Position numbers and translations under genes: made by a program
From: FEN-1279 sp964400285
GTDB taxonomy: Bacteria > Bacteroidota > Ignavibacteria > Tepidaquicellales > Tepidaquicellaceae
Reading direction: 5' to 3'
Assembly (NCBI GenBank): GCA_964400285.1
Contig: CAYNTK010000002.1
Location: 217,124 to 281,123 of the forward strand
DNA length: 64,000 nt
Part shown: positions 43,728 to 53,267 of the stretch, one piece after another
Position numbering within the stretch: position 1 is the first letter of the stretch
Layout: every line of letters starts with the position of its first letter
The notes under the pieces: generated by a model
Database searches by the model: none
The model's input: the letters and a program-made list of their open reading frames with translations, nothing else
Told to the model about the DNA's origin: nothing

Positions 43728-45447
43728 TTATAAGCTCTAATACTTTATGATATAATTTATCTAATGAAATAAGTATTCGTTCTCCGGTTCTCCTTATTTT
43801 TATTTCAGCATTCCCATTTTTTAAATTCTTTTCCCCAATAATAACTTGAATTGGAATTCCAATTAAATCCGCATCGTTAAACTTAAATCCGGGTCTTACA
43901 TCTAACCTGTCATCATACAGAACCTCAAGTTTTTCACCGTAATATAAATCATTATAGATTTTTTCTGTCAACTCAACGATATCCTTATTTGCAACACTTG
44001 CACAAATTAAATGAATCTTAAACGGTGCAATTTCACCTGTCCATATTATCCCTTTATCGTCGTGATTCTGCTCAATATGTGAAGCTGCAATTCTTTCTAC
44101 TCCTATTCCGTAACTGCCCATTACTATTGGATGTTCAATTCCGTCTTTATCTAAATAATAAGCGTGAAGTGCTTCTGCATATTTAGTCCCGAGCTTAAAT
44201 ATATGTCCAACTTCTATAGCTTTCGTAATTTTAATTCTCTGCTTTTTATCGATAGTAAGTTCACCATCTTTTACCACTCTTAAATCAAAATACTCAATAT
44301 TTTTTACATCTCTTCTTAAATCTATATTTTTAATATGATAATCATTTTTATTTGCACCGCTTATCAGCTCATCTGCATCTTTTAATAATAAATCTGCAAT
44401 AATTTTGACGTCTTTATTTTTTAATCCAATCGGACCAATCGAACCTGCATCAGCTCCTGTAATTTCAGCAAGCTCTTCAGGATGACCGGGTCTTATATTT
44501 TGCCCAAAAATATTTTGTAACTTGGTTTCGTTCACTTCGTCATCACCACATACTAAAACAAGGATAAATTCATCCTTTTTGCCCTCTTCTTTTGCAGGAT
44601 TTACAAAAACTCTTGATTTTGCCAACCTCGATTTATCGGTAATTCCAAGAAACTCTGCAAGTTCCTCGATTGATTTAACATTTGGAGTGTGAAATGGCTC
44701 GTATGGTAAGTTCGAATTTTTTCTCCCTACACCTTCTTTAAAAGAAACAGCAACTTCTATATTTGATGAATAACTTCCATCTTCAGTAATAGCAACAATA
44801 TCTTCACCAGCTTCCGATTCTACCATAAATTCTTCTGAATCACTACCACCCATTGCTCCGCTAAATGCAGTAACAGAGAAAAACTTCAAACCACATCTTG
44901 TAAAAATATTTCTATACGCTTTATCTTGGTCGTTATATGATTTATCAAGACCGTTATAATCTATATCAAATGAATATGCATCTTTCATCGTGAATTGCCT
45001 TCCGCGTAAAACCCCCGAACGCGGACGGGCTTCATTTCTGAACTTTGTCTGAATCTGATACCACATAGTAGGAAGGTCTTTATAAGATATCAAGTTTGGT
45101 TTTGCAATTGCTGTAAAAACTTCTTCGTGAGTCGGAGCAAGGACCAATTCTCTATTTTTTATCCTGAACATAATATCACCAAAATCATCTAATCTACCTG
45201 TTTGAGACCAAATTTCGTTAGGTGTTAAAGCAGGTAATAGGAACTCACTTCCTCCAATTGCATTCATTTCTTCACGAATAATCTGCTCAATTTTCCTGAA
45301 AACAATCAATCCAAGTGGTAAATATGAATATACTCCAGAAGTAAGTTGCCTTATCATTCCGGCTCTGAGCATTAATTTATGCGAAGCAACAACTGCATCT
45401 ACAGGATCTTCTTTCAAAGTAGGAATAAAAAATTTCGTTAATCTCAT
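43717..45447 (-). CDS. proS: Prolyl-tRNA synthetase (bacterial type)
   Basis: Class II aminoacyl-tRNA synthetase that charges tRNA-Pro. 576 aa, the longer bacterial form with the INS editing insertion (about residues 220-390). Motif 2 is around TKFRNEARPRSGVLRGRQFTMKDAYSFD, and motif 3 GSYGIGVERI. The C-terminal anticodon-binding domain starts near residue 470. It begins the proS-maf-UPF0104-B12 run and is divergent from the SRAP gene, from which it is separated by an 81-bp AT-rich spacer. Confidence 0.97.
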   Translation of the reverse strand: MRLTKFFIPTLKEDPVDAVVASHKLMLRAGMIRQLTSGVYSYLPLGLIVFRKIEQIIREEMNAIGGSEFLLPALTPNEIWSQTGRLDDFGDIMFRIKNRELVLAPTHEEVFTAIAKPNLISYKDLPTMWYQIQTKFRNEARPRSGVLRGRQFTMKDAYSFDIDYNGLDKSYNDQDKAYRNIFTRCGLKFFSVTAFSGAMGGSDSEEFMVESEAGEDIVAITEDGSYSSNIEVAVSFKEGVGRKNSNLPYEPFHTPNVKSIEELAEFLGITDKSRLAKSRVFVNPAKEEGKKDEFILVLVCGDDEVNETKLQNIFGQNIRPGHPEELAEITGADAGSIGPIGLKNKDVKIIADLLLKDADELISGANKNDYHIKNIDLRRDVKNIEYFDLRVVKDGELTIDKKQRIKITKAIEVGHIFKLGTKYAEALHAYYLDKDGIEHPIVMGSYGIGVERIAASHIEQNHDDKGIIWTGEIAPFKIHLICASVANKDIVELTEKIYNDLYYGEKLEVLYDDRLDVRPGFKFNDADLIGIPIQVIIGEKNLKNGNAEIKIRRTGERILISLDKLYHKVLELINEY

Positions 45448-45528
45448 AAAAAAAATTCATTTTAATCTTTAAATATAAAAATTTAATTATTAGATTACTA
45501 TGTAATTAATTAACTAATTGTAACTTTT

Positions 45529-46173
45529 ATGTGCTCTCGCTTCGAAAATAAAGAGACCGGTTTAAGCATCATTGAAAAGTTGGAAAAAGATTTTGAAGGA
45601 AACTACATTCTCGAAGATGATAATGAACTAAAAAAAGAAAATATTGCTCCAACTAATTTGGTTATGTCAGTAATAAATGAAAAAGGAACTCTTAAAATAA
45701 AAAGTTATTTCTGGGGAATACAGTTCGATAAAGTAAAAAAAAGTCCTCTCATTTTTAATACACGAATAGAAACCATTAAAGAAAAAAAATACTGGACACA
45801 ATTATTTTATAAAAATCGTTGCCTTTTGCCTGCTACTGCTTTTTATGAATGGAAAGAAATTAAAAAGACTAAAATTCCTTACAGGATTTACCTTCCTAAT
45901 GAAGATTTCTTTTTTATTCCTTCAATATTTTTGAAAATGGAAGATTATTACTACGTTTCTATGATTACAACTCAACCGAATTCTTTTATGAAAAATATTC
46001 ATAGGCGTATGCCGGTAATTATGCAAAAAAAAGAAGGGCTGGAATTTTTAAATGAAGAACCAAAAACAGCGATTGAAATGTGCACCCCTCTATCTGAAAA
46101 AGTGGAAATGGATATGAAAATCGCAGAAAAGCTATTAACAGATAAGCAAAAGGAGGTCATTTTTCGACAGTAA
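45529..46173 (+). CDS. SRAP-domain abasic-site DNA-protein crosslink protein (YedK/HMCES family)
   Basis: 214-aa protein that covalently traps abasic sites in single-stranded DNA. The start is fixed by the catalytic Cys2 (MCSRF), which must become N-terminal after Met removal. The other active-site residues are Asn77 in FNTRIET, Glu107 in AFYEWKE and His158 in NIHRRMPVIM, as in YedK. It is the first plus-strand gene after the long minus-strand block. It may be involved in DNA damage tolerance. Confidence 0.95.
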   Translation: MCSRFENKETGLSIIEKLEKDFEGNYILEDDNELKKENIAPTNLVMSVINEKGTLKIKSYFWGIQFDKVKKSPLIFNTRIETIKEKKYWTQLFYKNRCLLPATAFYEWKEIKKTKIPYRIYLPNEDFFFIPSIFLKMEDYYYVSMITTQPNSFMKNIHRRMPVIMQKKEGLEFLNEEPKTAIEMCTPLSEKVEMDMKIAEKLLTDKQKEVIFRQ

Positions 46174-46284
46174 TTTTAGTATTGATTTAATTTATAATAT
46201 TAAACATTATTACGAAAATTAGAAAGGATTTATTATTATAAGTTGATACAATTTTTCATAATTGTATAACTAAAAATAAAAGCA

Positions 46285-47304
46285 ATGAAATTAAAACAAA
46301 TCTTTATTCTCGTGACCATTCTATTTGTTTATTCAAGCTCATTTGGTCAGGGTAGTGGTAATAAATATGCGGGTGAATTTCTTGCAATTGGTGTAGGTGG
46401 AAGGCCGCTTGGTATGGGCGGAGCTTTTGTATCTCTTGCCAATGACGTTACGGCAGGTTACTGGAATCCTGCTTTACTATCAAAAATCAACTATCCACAG
46501 TTTTCTTTAATGCACGATGCAAGATTTGGGAATTTAGTTAATTATAATTACGGTTCAGTAGGTTTTCCATTTGGTAAAAACGCATCAATTGGTATTAGTG
46601 CAATTATTATGGGAGTAGACGATATTCCAGATACAAGAAACGCTTTAATTGATTTAAACGGTAATGGTATTTTAGATCCGGGAGAACGACTTGACCCAGA
46701 TAGGATTACTTCTTTCAATACATCCGATTATGCGTTTTATTTGACCTATGCAAAAAGGCATTCGGATAATTTTTCCTATGGTGCAAATTTAAAAATTATT
46801 AGAAGAAATATAGCTGAAGAATCTGCTTGGGGTCTGGGATTTGATGTAGGTGCTTCATATACTTTGATGAATAAAATTTTACTTGGTGCAAATTTAATGG
46901 ATGTTACGACGACTTATCTGACATGGAGTACAGGGAAGAAAGAAGTTATAACTCCTACTGCGAAACTTGGAGCGGGATATATGATTAATTTATGGAAAGG
47001 TGTTTTAACTCCAGCAATAGATTTCGATGTCCGATTCGAAAATAGGCGTTCATCTGCGAATGCTCATTTAGGTCCAGTTTCTTTCGATATGCATGCCGGG
47101 GCTGAATATACATTTCAAAATCTCTTTAGCATTCGCGGTGGATATAATGATATAGGAAATCTTACTCTTGGTGCTGGTATAAAAATTCCGAAAATTAATA
47201 TTGATTATTCATTCGTAAAATTCGACGGTGACGAAAATCTTGGCAATACACACAGAATTTCACTTATCTTTACACTTGAAGACGAAAAATTCCAGAGGAA
47301 ATAA
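46285..47304 (+). CDS. PorV/PorQ family outer-membrane barrel protein
   Basis: 339 aa with a signal peptide (residues 1-21) and a conserved N-terminal YAGEFLAIGVGGRPLGMGGAFVSLANDVTAGYWNPALL region. The rest consists of alternating beta-strands ending in a typical strand (RISLIFTLE). The family belongs to the T9SS PorV/shuttle group. A loop DLNGNGILDPGE (residues 123-134) looks like a calcium-binding EF-hand-type element. It precedes a T9SS cargo protein gene on the same strand with a terminator between them. Function is inferred from the family. Confidence 0.85.
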   Translation: MKLKQIFILVTILFVYSSSFGQGSGNKYAGEFLAIGVGGRPLGMGGAFVSLANDVTAGYWNPALLSKINYPQFSLMHDARFGNLVNYNYGSVGFPFGKNASIGISAIIMGVDDIPDTRNALIDLNGNGILDPGERLDPDRITSFNTSDYAFYLTYAKRHSDNFSYGANLKIIRRNIAEESAWGLGFDVGASYTLMNKILLGANLMDVTTTYLTWSTGKKEVITPTAKLGAGYMINLWKGVLTPAIDFDVRFENRRSSANAHLGPVSFDMHAGAEYTFQNLFSIRGGYNDIGNLTLGAGIKIPKINIDYSFVKFDGDENLGNTHRISLIFTLEDEKFQRK

Positions 47305-47766
47305 AATCAGAAATAAAAAATGAAAAAATAAAAATGGGAGTTTTCAACTCCCATTTTTATTTATAATAAATTCTTTATAATTTACTATTTAATAAATACC
47401 CTCCTATTTGTTTAGTCGTAATTTTGTCTTCAAAAAAAAATACACTACACTTGTTAAATACGATGCATTAAAATCCAAAATGTTTATATAAGAAAATTAT
47501 AATCAGAAAATATTTAGTGATTGGATTTCAATTTTTAAAAAAGTAAGTATACAAAATTTATTTTTGTCAAAATTACAATTTTTTAATGTTGAATTTTGAA
47601 ACTAATTTAAATGCTTCGTTGTTTAAAAATTCAACAATTATTTTGTTTAATGATTTTTGTTCTCATAAGGAGGGAACTTTTGTAAATAGGCTTTATTTAT
47701 TCATATTTTAATTAAAATGTGAATGAATTTAAAATTTTTTTAAAAACAAAAAGAAAGGAACAAAAA
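47305..47766. other. Intergenic region between PorV-like and T9SS cargo genes
   Basis: The first part holds a strong terminator (47328-47360, listed separately). From 47361 to about 47700 there is AT-rich sequence with no convincing ORF. A strong Shine-Dalgarno, AAGGAGGG (47667-47674), is followed after 5 nt by TTG-TAA, a start codon directly followed by a stop; it lies 93 bp upstream of the real start. The promoter of the cargo gene should be in this stretch. Confidence 0.55.
47328..47360 (+). terminator. Intrinsic terminator after the PorV-like gene
   Basis: ATAAAAATGGGAGTT (47328-47342) and AACTCCCATTTTTAT (47346-47360) are perfect 15-bp inverted copies with a 3-nt loop, 24 bp beyond the stop. 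The GC part is GGGAG/CTCCC, followed by a TTTTTATTTATAATAA tail. Symmetry allows function in both directions. Confidence 0.85.
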
Positions 47767-49644
47767 ATGAAACACATCTTATCTACGGTAGCTTTATTGC
47801 TATTTTTTACTTTCACAGTGTCTTCACAGGAGACAATTTATACAAATCCAAACCCAAATTTGTATAAAGGCAACAACACTAATGATTACAATGATGTTTC
47901 AGGTTTACCACAAGTTCAAACAAAATCGCAAGAACAAATAAACCTCGAAAATCAAATTAAATCATTAAGACTTCAAAATAATACTTCAAATTCAAATAGA
48001 ATTGAAGAATTGAATCTGAAGTTATCTAATTATAATGGGAATGTTGTTAAAATGGCAGATTATTATGGTGGAAAGATCGAACCTGCAGAAAACAATGCTC
48101 CTTTTATTCAGCCAGATGCTTATATGAACACAAGAATATTCAATTCAACAACTGCAACCGTAAAAGCATTGGCAACTTATACAGAGCAAATTGGAGCAAA
48201 TGCAGGTAGAATTTGGGTAGTATATGCTTTTTCTGCAAACAATGCTTCCCCAGATTCAATAAGAGTATTATATTCAAATGATGGAGGGATAACTTATAAC
48301 ATATATGCATACGTTACACTTGGAGGAACTGATAAAGTTAATTTTGATGACCTCGATATTGAAATTATTGAAAACACATCAGGAAATAAATATTTGTGGG
48401 CAGTATATGGAATACGTTCAAGCGGTGGTACAGGGAATTGGTTTACTGGTGGTTTTAATTTAAATATTACAAGTTTTGCAGGTTCTGTTTGGGCATTATC
48501 TTGGCCAGGAAACAGCTCAAGCAATAGATATTATAATATCAGATTAACATCTGATAATGTTGTATGGCCTGGGTCTGCTTGGATTTATTTAGTATGCTCA
48601 TTCGATTCTACTTATGGTGCAGGATTGCATTATAATACACAAAAATTTGCAAGGGTTACAAGTACTTACATTTCTACAACTCCAACTTTTTCATATATGC
48701 CAACGAGATTTTATTGGTTTCAAAGTGGAGATGCAATACAAAGAACTCTATATTCAGATATAGCATTCTTTAATAATACTAATGATTCTGTTATTGTTTC
48801 TTTTTCAGCTATACCAGACAGCACAAAGATATTCTTTTCAAAAGCTGATGGAAATGGGAATGCCCCAACTTCAGGTCATTATCAGGGAGGGTCTGACGCT
48901 TCAGCTTATAAATTTTTTGCAAGACTTTCCTCAAATGGTAATTCCAATGGTTCTATAATCTGCGTTTTCAACCAGACTTTAAACTCAAATAGAAATGTAA
49001 AATATTTTAGAACTACAAATTTCGGGAATTTTCTTACAACAAATCAAAGCATCCTTTGGGGAAGCACAACAAATACTCATTACCAACCTGATATAGTTGG
49101 CAGAAGAAATGGAAATATTCACTATTTTGCCTTTAATACTATAGCTGCAACAGATAGTACCCATTATGTTAGTGTTACAACAGCAGGTAGCACTAATCAT
49201 ATTTATAAAATGAATTATCCATCTTTCTTATCTGGACTTCAAGGACCAAAACCAGGAATAAGATTTGCAAATAACGATAGTTGTTATGTCTTATATACCG
49301 AATCTGGTCCATCTAATGTTTGGTCAGCTGCTGGTTGTTCAGGAACTATAACTACAGTTGGGAATCAAAACAACACTCCATACTCCTATGCATTAAATCA
49401 AAATTATCCAAATCCTTTTAATCCGACTACTACAATTTCTTATAGTATTCCCAAAAATGGACTTGTTAAATTAGTTGTTTATGATATACTAGGAAAAGAA
49501 ATTGCAACTTTGGTAAACGAAGTTAAAAATGCTGGAAACTATATGGTCGATTTCAATGCTTCGAATCTTTCATCAGGTATTTATTTCTATAAAATCACAT
49601 CTGGAGAGTTTTCGGATATAAAGAAGATGACTTTGATAAAATAA
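47767..49644 (+). CDS. Secreted T9SS cargo protein with type A sorting domain
   Basis: Start chosen at the ATG at 47767, which has AAAGGAA upstream and gives a clear signal peptide (MKHILSTVALLLFFTFTVSSQ); the upstream GTG at 47719 would place 16 charged residues before it. The mature protein has no family I recognise; it contains repeated strand-rich segments with NDGGITYNIYAYVTLGG and may be a beta-propeller-like domain. The last 80 residues are a T9SS type A sorting domain (NYPNPFNPTTTISYSIP ... LVVYDILGKEIATL ... SGIYFYKI). It is predicted to be secreted and attached to or released from the cell surface. Confidence 0.85.
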   Translation: MKHILSTVALLLFFTFTVSSQETIYTNPNPNLYKGNNTNDYNDVSGLPQVQTKSQEQINLENQIKSLRLQNNTSNSNRIEELNLKLSNYNGNVVKMADYYGGKIEPAENNAPFIQPDAYMNTRIFNSTTATVKALATYTEQIGANAGRIWVVYAFSANNASPDSIRVLYSNDGGITYNIYAYVTLGGTDKVNFDDLDIEIIENTSGNKYLWAVYGIRSSGGTGNWFTGGFNLNITSFAGSVWALSWPGNSSSNRYYNIRLTSDNVVWPGSAWIYLVCSFDSTYGAGLHYNTQKFARVTSTYISTTPTFSYMPTRFYWFQSGDAIQRTLYSDIAFFNNTNDSVIVSFSAIPDSTKIFFSKADGNGNAPTSGHYQGGSDASAYKFFARLSSNGNSNGSIICVFNQTLNSNRNVKYFRTTNFGNFLTTNQSILWGSTTNTHYQPDIVGRRNGNIHYFAFNTIAATDSTHYVSVTTAGSTNHIYKMNYPSFLSGLQGPKPGIRFANNDSCYVLYTESGPSNVWSAAGCSGTITTVGNQNNTPYSYALNQNYPNPFNPTTTISYSIPKNGLVKLVVYDILGKEIATLVNEVKNAGNYMVDFNASNLSSGIYFYKITSGEFSDIKKMTLIK

Positions 49645-49698
49645 ACAGGATAAGATATTTAAGTTCTATCTTGTTTATTAGAACTTAATAAATGTAAA

Positions 49699-49740
49699 TA
49701 AAAAAACGCATCTTGAAAAATTAAGATGCGTTTTTTTTTA
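49699..49740. terminator. Bidirectional intrinsic terminator
   Basis: AAAAAAACGCATCTT (from about 49701) and AAGATGCGTTTTTTTTT form a stem around GAAAAATT, with an A run on one side and a T run on the other. It is placed between the T9SS cargo gene (+) and the convergent lipoprotein gene (-), so it can serve both. Confidence 0.9.
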
Positions 49741-49746
49741 TAAAAT

Positions 49747-50322
49747 TTATTTAATTAATTTTTCTTCTTTAAGGTTTTTGATTATCTCATCTGCTACCGA
49801 TTGAGCTAACATTTCTGCACTATATGCATATTTTGTCTTTGATTCTCCAACCCAGATAAGCTTTTTCTTCTCCACAGAAAATAAAGCTGATTCCATATTT
49901 ACAGTTTTGTATTTCTCGATATAGTATGGAGAGGAATACCAGCTATCATAATAGTCGTAATAATTATATAATTTTTCATCCTGCTTTGTGCCTTTGTATT
50001 TTATCAACATTAAACCATCATATTTCCCTTCAAGCAAAACTTTTTCTAATTCTGCTTTAGAAATTTTACTATCAAAAGGCAACAAATTCAAACTACCCTG
50101 TGCAGTCAATCCTTCATCAATAAATCCCTGAGAAACATATCCTTCGTAAGCTTTTCTAAATTCAAGGTCTTTAATTAATGCTACTACTAAAATCTTTTTA
50201 AATTTTTTTGTATAAGAAGCATCTCTCCAATTTGCAAGGTCAGTTGGAGCGGAGCAGGAAAAAAACATTAACGATACAATAAAAATTAAAAAAATTTTCA
50301 TCGAATAAATTAACTTTTTCAT
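49747..50322 (-). CDS. Hypothetical lipoprotein (DUF4136-like)
   Basis: 191 aa with a type II signal peptide ending in the lipobox FFSC (Cys about residue 23) and a mature domain of mixed alpha/beta type. KKILVVALIKDLEFRKAYEGYV and GYDGLMLIKYKG-like segments resemble the DUF4136 group of periplasmic lipoproteins. Function is unknown. It lies 29 bp downstream of the transketolase subunit gene. Confidence 0.75.
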   Translation of the reverse strand: MKKLIYSMKIFLIFIVSLMFFSCSAPTDLANWRDASYTKKFKKILVVALIKDLEFRKAYEGYVSQGFIDEGLTAQGSLNLLPFDSKISKAELEKVLLEGKYDGLMLIKYKGTKQDEKLYNYYDYYDSWYSSPYYIEKYKTVNMESALFSVEKKKLIWVGESKTKYAYSAEMLAQSVADEIIKNLKEEKLIK

Positions 50323-50351
50323 ATTGTTATATTTATAAGTTTATAAATACT

Positions 50352-51215
50352 TTATACAAAATCTCCGAATTTAGTTGGAGTTAATTCTTCCAGAGCAATT
50401 TTCCCCTGTTCGGGATTTGGGGGAACACCGTGCCAGCGATGGTCATTTTCCATAAAATAAACTCCCTTTCCCATAAAAGTATGAGCGATTATCATAGAAG
50501 GTTTTTCTTTAACATTTTTTGCTTTTTCAATAGTATTTAATATATCCTCCATATTATGTCCGTCCATTTCGAATGCTTCCCAGCCAAAAGATTCAAATTT
50601 ATCTTTAAGGGGATTAATATTCATAACATTATGAACTCTTCCGTCTATCTGGCAATCGTTATAATCAACTATCATAGTCAGATTATCTGTTTTATGATGA
50701 GCAGCAGTCATAATTGCTTCCCAAATTTGACCTTCCTGAAGTTCACCATCACCATTTATACAATATACGTGATTAGGTTTATTATCGAGTTTAAGTCCGA
50801 GTGCCGTTCCGACTGCAATCGAAAGTCCCTGCCCCAAAGAGCCAGATGCAATTTCAACACCGGGTAAACCGTGAGTCTTTAAAGGTGCAGGATGCCCTTG
50901 AAGTCTTCCATTAACTTTTCTTAAAGTTTTTAATTCATTTAATTCGAAATATCCTCTGCGTGCAAGAGTTGCATACCAAACAGGGGCAACATGACCAATA
51001 GATACAAAAAAGTAATCTCTTTCTTTTCTATATGGCTCATCGTTATCAATATTTAATTTATTAAAATATAGAGCTGTAAATATATCAGCTAATCCAAGTG
51101 GTCCACCTGAATGTCCTGAATTAGCTATCAGTAACATATTTATAATATCCCTTCTAATTTGACGGGACATTTCGTTTAAATCTGATATATCTGTTAGTTT
51201 CGGATTTTTACTCAT
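50352..51215 (-). CDS. Transketolase N-terminal subunit
   Basis: 287-aa thiamine-diphosphate (pyrophosphate-binding) half of a split transketolase. The TPP motif starts at GDGELQEGQIWEA and ends at YNDCQ. HSGGPLGLADI near residue 35 and the GSLGQGLSIAVG segment are characteristic. The C-terminal (Pyr/C) half is not adjacent, the neighbours being a lipoprotein and plsY, so the partner gene must lie elsewhere. It overlaps plsY by 4 bp. Role in the pentose phosphate pathway. Confidence 0.94.
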   Translation of the reverse strand: MSKNPKLTDISDLNEMSRQIRRDIINMLLIANSGHSGGPLGLADIFTALYFNKLNIDNDEPYRKERDYFFVSIGHVAPVWYATLARRGYFELNELKTLRKVNGRLQGHPAPLKTHGLPGVEIASGSLGQGLSIAVGTALGLKLDNKPNHVYCINGDGELQEGQIWEAIMTAAHHKTDNLTMIVDYNDCQIDGRVHNVMNINPLKDKFESFGWEAFEMDGHNMEDILNTIEKAKNVKEKPSMIIAHTFMGKGVYFMENDHRWHGVPPNPEQGKIALEELTPTKFGDFV

Positions 51216-51838
51216 TTTGATTTTCTAATTATACTTAAAATCGGGTTAATATGTTTCAACAATACAAGAAAACATATAATCGAAACGAAAATATTAATAA
51301 TTTCATTCGATATGACGAAGTATTGAGAAAAGCTTAACCCTTGTGAATTCAAAAATAATAACATAAATGGCAGCAGAATAGTTGCTATTGAATTACCAAT
51401 ATGAACATTTTTTTTAACAAAATTAGATAACAAATAAATTCCGCACCAAATAAAAATAGACCAAAAGTAAATTACAATAAGTATTCCTGCTGATGTAGAA
51501 AGACCTCTACCACCTTTGAATTTTAACCAAAGAGAAAAATTATGTCCTGCAACAAGAGCAATCAAAGGTATAAAAGCAAATTGAAAATCTAATCTTAAAT
51601 ATAATAATAAAACTGATGTAGGAATCAATCCTTTTAAAAAATCAAAAACAAATACAATAATTCCAATTTTTTTTGAACCCGTGACTTCATAACTATTCAT
51701 AGCTCCAACATTACCAGAGCCTTCATTAGTTATATCTTTCTTATACAATAATCTTAAAAAAATATAAGCGGTAGGTATCGAGCCTAATAAATAAAATAAA
51801 ACCGAAAGACCTATAATAAAAATTATTTTATCTTGCAT
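51212..51838 (-). CDS. plsY: Acyl-phosphate:glycerol-3-phosphate acyltransferase
   Basis: 208-aa five-helix membrane enzyme that makes lysophosphatidate from acyl phosphate. The three family motifs are present: GSIPTAYI with GSGNVGAMN, and FKGGRGLSTSAGIL. It overlaps the transketolase gene by 4 bp and is 6 bp from the DUF1460 gene, so the three are likely co-transcribed. Confidence 0.95.
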   Translation of the reverse strand: MQDKIIFIIGLSVLFYLLGSIPTAYIFLRLLYKKDITNEGSGNVGAMNSYEVTGSKKIGIIVFVFDFLKGLIPTSVLLLYLRLDFQFAFIPLIALVAGHNFSLWLKFKGGRGLSTSAGILIVIYFWSIFIWCGIYLLSNFVKKNVHIGNSIATILLPFMLLFLNSQGLSFSQYFVISNEIINIFVSIICFLVLLKHINPILSIIRKSK

Positions 51839-51844
51839 TAGAAA

Positions 51845-52717
51845 TTAATTTATATCATAGGGACGAGCAACCATAATTCCTGTTTTTTTCTTATCGCTTT
51901 TTAAATATGCTTTTAGTTCCTCTTTCGATAAAATTACTTCTTTTGCATTTAACGAGGCGTGGAGAAAATATGTTTTCCCTTTTTTCTTAAATATGAAACC
52001 CGTATGGGTAACATCGAGACCTTTAATATCAGTAGTTGTGGCTATTATATCTCCGGTTTTTAGCTCGTCATAATATTTATCTACACTATTTTTAGGAATA
52101 TAATATAAATCACGATTATTAATCTTTTTTTCAATATTTTTAATTTTAGAAATGGATTCTCCATCATCTAAACATAATTGTTTATAAGAATCCTTATGAG
52201 ATGACATAAAATTTATTGTCTTGTTATACATTACTCCACCGATTTTTTTTGTTATATCCTGAACTATCCCTTTTTTTTCGTTGTCATAAATCCAATCAGA
52301 GAAATAATGGAGTCTCGAAGTATATCCGTCAATTCTTCCATCTCTATATCTTATGGTTTGTAACTCATCTTTAAAATTTTCCAAAGTCGGTGAACCTGAT
52401 TGGATTGTTCGTGCCATAGCGAGTGTATTTTCGACAAATGTTACACAATCCAGACCCGATATCTTAATTACAAGTTTTTCAGAATGAATATCTTCATCGA
52501 GTGTTCCTGCAACATATTCAGTTCCAAGAAAACTTAGACCGACTTTTTCTATTATTTTATCAATAGATTCATTTTTTAAAGATTCATCGAAAGAAGCGAG
52601 TTTTTTCTTCACCAATTTCTCTTCATAATCATCGAGGTTATTGAATCCCGCACTACTAAAAAAGAATATTGCAAAGAAGAAAGAGATTAAAGATATTGTA
52701 ATATATTTTTGTTTCAT
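51845..52717 (-). CDS. DUF1460 secreted peptidase/amidase-like protein
   Basis: 290-aa protein with an N-terminal signal-like helix (residues 7-24). The catalytic Cys is in SGLDCVTFVE (about residue 90) and a possible catalytic His is in DVTHTGFIFKKK near the C-terminus. DUF1460 belongs to the NlpC/P60-like papain fold and is thought to act on cell-wall peptides or muropeptides. The substrate is not known. Confidence 0.88.
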   Translation of the reverse strand: MKQKYITISLISFFFAIFFFSSAGFNNLDDYEEKLVKKKLASFDESLKNESIDKIIEKVGLSFLGTEYVAGTLDEDIHSEKLVIKISGLDCVTFVENTLAMARTIQSGSPTLENFKDELQTIRYRDGRIDGYTSRLHYFSDWIYDNEKKGIVQDITKKIGGVMYNKTINFMSSHKDSYKQLCLDDGESISKIKNIEKKINNRDLYYIPKNSVDKYYDELKTGDIIATTTDIKGLDVTHTGFIFKKKGKTYFLHASLNAKEVILSKEELKAYLKSDKKKTGIMVARPYDIN

Positions 52718-52811
52718 ATAAATATTAAATTAAATTTCGCATTTACATTCCCTCATTTTAAAGTGGGAATCTATTTAAATATCAATTTATTAATAATAAT
52801 AATCATAAAAA

Positions 52812-53267
52812 ATGAATATCAAAATCAGGAAATCGCTGAAAAAAGATTCCGTAGAAGTAATCAGATTGATAAAGGAGCTTGCTAAATTTGAAAAGCTTGA
52901 CCCACCGGATAAAACAGCAACAAGAAAACTATTAAAAGATATATATTCGAAGAATTCACCGATAAAAGTATTAGTAGCAGAATTCAATAAGCAGATTATT
53001 GGGTATGCATTTTATTTTTATACATATTCAACATTCCTTGCAAAAAAGACTTTATATCTTGAAGATATTTATATATCAAACAGTTTTCGAGGAAAAGGTA
53101 TCGGAAAGATATTTTTTAATGATTTGTTAAAGACAGCAAAGAAAAACAAATGCGGACGAATGGAATGGCATGTATTAGACTGGAACGAGAACGCAATAAA
53201 ATTCTACGAAAAATTAGGTGCGAAACATCTTAAAGAATGGAAATATTTTAGAATGAATATTGATTAG
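52812..53267 (+). CDS. GNAT-family N-acetyltransferase
   Basis: 151 aa. The acetyl-CoA motif A is SNSFRGKGIGKIFFNDL (R-x-x-G-x-G), preceded by LEDIYIS and followed by MEWHVLDWNENAIKFYEKLGAKHLKEW, the pattern of diamine N-acetyltransferase-like (SSAT-type) enzymes. It is on the opposite strand to the neighbours and overlaps the dnaB stop by 4 bp. Substrate unknown. Confidence 0.9.
   Translation: MNIKIRKSLKKDSVEVIRLIKELAKFEKLDPPDKTATRKLLKDIYSKNSPIKVLVAEFNKQIIGYAFYFYTYSTFLAKKTLYLEDIYISNSFRGKGIGKIFFNDLLKTAKKNKCGRMEWHVLDWNENAIKFYEKLGAKHLKEWKYFRMNID

Noticed and set aside
47719..47766. Upstream GTG start for the T9SS cargo protein
   Set aside because: It adds 16 charged residues before a normal signal peptide; the ATG at 47767 has a ribosome site and fits export.
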